A DNA stretch of 7,360 nucleotides from Alphaproteobacteria bacterium (GTDB lineage Bacteria > Pseudomonadota > Alphaproteobacteria > Rickettsiales > JAFLCR01): the NCBI GenBank assembly GCA_017302755.1, contig JAFLCR010000118.1:1-7360 (forward strand), read 5' to 3'. Made by a program: the position numbers and the translations under genes. The notes under the pieces were generated by a model, which saw only the letters and a program-made list of their open reading frames with translations, made no database searches and was not told the origin of the DNA. Positions within the stretch are counted from its first letter, which is position 1. Every line of letters starts with the position of its first letter. Of this stretch, positions 5,598 through 7,360 are shown one piece after another.

Positions 5598-5969
5598 ATG
5601 AGCACACACCTGCATCACTGGGACGCGCTGGAGAAAAAAGATGTCATCTCCGGCTTTCAAGGCCGTTTCCTGCACACGCCCAACCTGACGCTTTCCCTGT
5701 GGAACGTTGAGCCCGGCGCGCTTCTGCCCGAGCACAACCATCCCCACGAGCAGATTACCCAGGTTCTGGAAGGCACATTCGAGCTGACGATTGACGGGAT
5801 AAAAAATACGATGCAGGCAGGCAGCGTGGCCATCATTCCCCCACACGCGCGCCATTCAGGCATGGCCGTCACTTCCTGCCGGTTGATGGACATCTTCTTC
5901 CCCGTGCGCGAAGATTACCGCGACGGCAACCTGCGGGCCGTGCTGAATGCTGCTTCTGCAAGCCAATGA
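5598..5969 (+). CDS. Small single-domain cupin protein
   Basis: The 123-aa protein starts at 5598, four bases after GGAGA (5589-5593); upstream in-frame sequence lacks coding character. It is one conserved beta-barrel of the cupin_2 type. Motif 1 is PGALLPEHNHPHEQITQVLEG (39-59). The candidate metal ligands are His46, His48 and Gln52 or Glu51, in the H-x-H-P-H-E-Q variant. Motif 2 is AGSVAIIPPHARHSG (74-88), giving His86 as the last ligand. The barrel spans most of the chain, and no partner domain such as a DNA-binding one is fused. Such proteins bind a metal and small ligands and serve as dioxygenases, isomerases or sensors, so the substrate cannot be named. It is divergent from the 35-aa gene and convergent with the chemoreceptor, with a repeat between the latter two. 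Confidence 0.88.
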   Translation: MSTHLHHWDALEKKDVISGFQGRFLHTPNLTLSLWNVEPGALLPEHNHPHEQITQVLEGTFELTIDGIKNTMQAGSVAIIPPHARHSGMAVTSCRLMDIFFPVREDYRDGNLRAVLNAASASQ

Positions 5970-6055
5970 AGAAGGAAACTTCCAGGAGCCGTCAGCCCGT
6001 GCGCACACGGCGTTCCATGTGAGCGCCGGAGGCGCGCAGCGGCGCAAACGAACAG
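5970..6055 (-). repeat. Interspersed repeat copy C (inverted)
   Basis: Read on the minus strand, 6055 to 5986 matches copies A and B, from CTGTTCGTTTGCG through the GCGCC-TCC-GGCGC hairpin (6035-6023) to CGGGCTGACGGCTC. The similarity seems to extend to about 5970 through CTGGAAGTTTCCTT. It fills nearly the whole 93-bp gap between the convergent ends of the cupin and chemoreceptor genes. Its stable hairpin could damp read-through from both sides. No U-tract follows, so it is not a standard terminator. Confidence 0.85.
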
Positions 6056-6062
6056 AACCGAG

Positions 6063-7292
6063 CTACGCCGCTTCAATATTGCTGATGAACGATTCCATGC
6101 TCTGCTTGATCTGCGACGTCTGCTGCACCAGCTCCGCCGCCGATCCCTTGAGCTTGCCCGCCGTCTTGCCGGTTTCGGCGTAAGACTGCGCCACTTCCTG
6201 CACGCCGGAGGAAACCTGCTGCGCGCCGGCCGCCGCGTTCTGCACGTTGCGGGCGATTTCCTGAGTCGCCGCGCCCTGCTCTTCCACGGCCGCCGCGATC
6301 ATGGTGGAAATATCGTTGATCTCGGTCACGATCTTGTTGATGTCCTTGATCGCGCCGACGGCCTGCCCGGTTTCCTTCTGGATGCCGGAAACTTCGGCCG
6401 CAATCCGCTCGGTCGCCTTGGTGGTCTGCGTCGCCAGGTTTTTCACTTCCGATGCCACCACGGCGAAGCCCTTGCCCGCCTCGCCCGCGCGCGCCGCCTC
6501 AATGGTGGCGTTGAGCGCCAGCAGGTTGATCTGCTCGGCAATGTCGTTGATGATGTTTACAATGTCGCCGATCTGCTGCGCCGCCTGGGCGAGTGCTTCA
6601 ACGGTTTTTTCCGTCTGCATGGCATTGGCGACGGCCTGCGAGGTCATCTGCGCCGATTTGGCGATCTGCCGCGTGATTTCCCCGATGGAAGCCGAAAGCT
6701 CCTCCGCCGCGCTGGCGACGGTCTGCACGTTGCTGGACGAAGAATCGCTTGAGCCTGCAAGCCCCGCCGCCTGGCGGCTGCCTTCCTCGGCGACCTGCGA
6801 CAGCGTGTGCGACATCTCGTCCACGGCCTTGGAGGAATGGCGCAAGCTCTCGATCGCCTGGTTCATCACATTCTGAAGCTCCTGGGCTGTTTTTTTCATC
6901 AGCCCGCGCTTGTCGGTTTCGGCCTGCTTTGCTTTTTTCTGCTGTTCTTCCTCGATGGCGCGCACCCGTTCCGCATTTTCACGCAGCGTTTCGATGGCGC
7001 GGGCCATGCGGCCGATCTCATCCTGCCGCCTGGTGCCGAACACCTGAATGTCATAATCACCGTCCGCAATGCGCGACACATCGCGCGTGAGGCGCATCAA
7101 CGGCTGGGCGATGGCATTGCCGATGAGATGCGTGGCCACGGCCGAAACAGCCAGGGTGCCCAGGCCGAACAACATATCCTTCTCATCCAGCACCCACCCG
7201 TGCACCGCAACGTAATTCGCGCACCATCCGGCGATGAACACTGAGTTGACACCCAACAGAATCTTGGTGCGCACTTTTATATCGTCAAACAT
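6063..7292 (-). CDS. Methyl-accepting chemotaxis protein without a periplasmic sensor domain
   Basis: Chemoreceptors pass signals through HAMP and a long coiled coil to CheA/CheW. I place the start at 7292 (MFDDIKVRTKILLG, typical of this family), giving 409 aa. The frame stays open to 7358, but the added residues are atypical and only a weak AAGG precedes 7292. Two membrane spans, about 11-31 and 40-60, are joined by roughly nine residues, so no periplasmic ligand domain exists. HAMP follows (about 61-113: PLMRLTRDVSRIADGDYDI, DEIGRMARAIETLREN), then a charged helix with EEEQQKKAKQ and the signalling coiled coil. The hairpin tip is at 251-287 (IAEQINLLALNATIEAARAG, GKGFAVVASEVKNLA). The methylation helices include TVASAAEELSASIGEI and AAAVEEQGAATQEIARNV. 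The C-terminus lacks a CheR/CheB pentapeptide. Sensing is probably cytoplasmic or through the membrane. Confidence 0.93.
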   Translation of the reverse strand: MFDDIKVRTKILLGVNSVFIAGWCANYVAVHGWVLDEKDMLFGLGTLAVSAVATHLIGNAIAQPLMRLTRDVSRIADGDYDIQVFGTRRQDEIGRMARAIETLRENAERVRAIEEEQQKKAKQAETDKRGLMKKTAQELQNVMNQAIESLRHSSKAVDEMSHTLSQVAEEGSRQAAGLAGSSDSSSSNVQTVASAAEELSASIGEITRQIAKSAQMTSQAVANAMQTEKTVEALAQAAQQIGDIVNIINDIAEQINLLALNATIEAARAGEAGKGFAVVASEVKNLATQTTKATERIAAEVSGIQKETGQAVGAIKDINKIVTEINDISTMIAAAVEEQGAATQEIARNVQNAAAGAQQVSSGVQEVAQSYAETGKTAGKLKGSAAELVQQTSQIKQSMESFISNIEAA

Positions 7293-7360
7293 GCAGGAAC
7301 CTTGCCCATGCGTGGTTAATTTTATGCCATCTCTAAGCTCACTGATAGCGGCTTCCATTT

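Noticed and set aside
6301..6876. Plus-strand 191-codon hydrophobic frame
   Set aside because: It is the antisense shadow of the chemoreceptor coiled coil; its apparent membrane character comes from complementing Ala/Glu codons.

Overview
The window is GC-rich, gene-dense chromosomal DNA, most likely from an alphaproteobacterium. That assignment rests on the style of three proteins: a large terminase of the TIGR01630 type, a chemoreceptor with an alphaproteobacterial HAMP and linker, and a short protein-L-isoaspartate methyltransferase. It is inference; no rRNA or other taxonomic marker is present.

Layout. (1) 1-1047, minus strand: two uncharacterised genes, a 232-residue fragment running off the left edge and an 85-residue protein. 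Each has a good ribosome site and its own upstream control region. Both control regions share one plan: a 7-4-7 direct repeat with 11-bp period, a 10-bp gap, then TAGGYT. The upper one resembles a PhoB (Pho) box. (2) 1204-1560, plus strand: a 118-residue unknown protein, convergent with pcm (1565-2215, minus), the protein-repair methyltransferase. (3) 2474-3178, plus strand: an unknown helical 234-residue protein, convergent with a two-gene minus-strand operon (5050-3213). That operon encodes a probable terminase small subunit and an apparently intact terminase large subunit. No portal, protease, capsid or tail gene follows, so this is an orphan packaging pair. (4) 5051-5329: a gene-free stretch with two tandem copies of a short interspersed repeat. 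The first copy appears split by a second 40-bp element flanked by a CCCGCT duplication. (5) 5330-5437, minus strand: a 35-residue single-span membrane peptide with strong start signals, faced by a plus-strand TATAAT beyond its 3' end. (6) 5598-5969, plus strand: a small cupin. A third, inverted copy of the repeat lies between its end and the convergent end of (7) a chemoreceptor (6063-7292, minus) that has almost no periplasmic domain.

The genes do not form one pathway. Only the terminase pair is a clear functional unit. The two left-hand minus-strand genes may share regulation. I do not see a convincing complete new system. The best leads are the split repeat, the paired Pho-like promoters, the orphan terminase operon, and the membrane peptide with possible antisense transcription.
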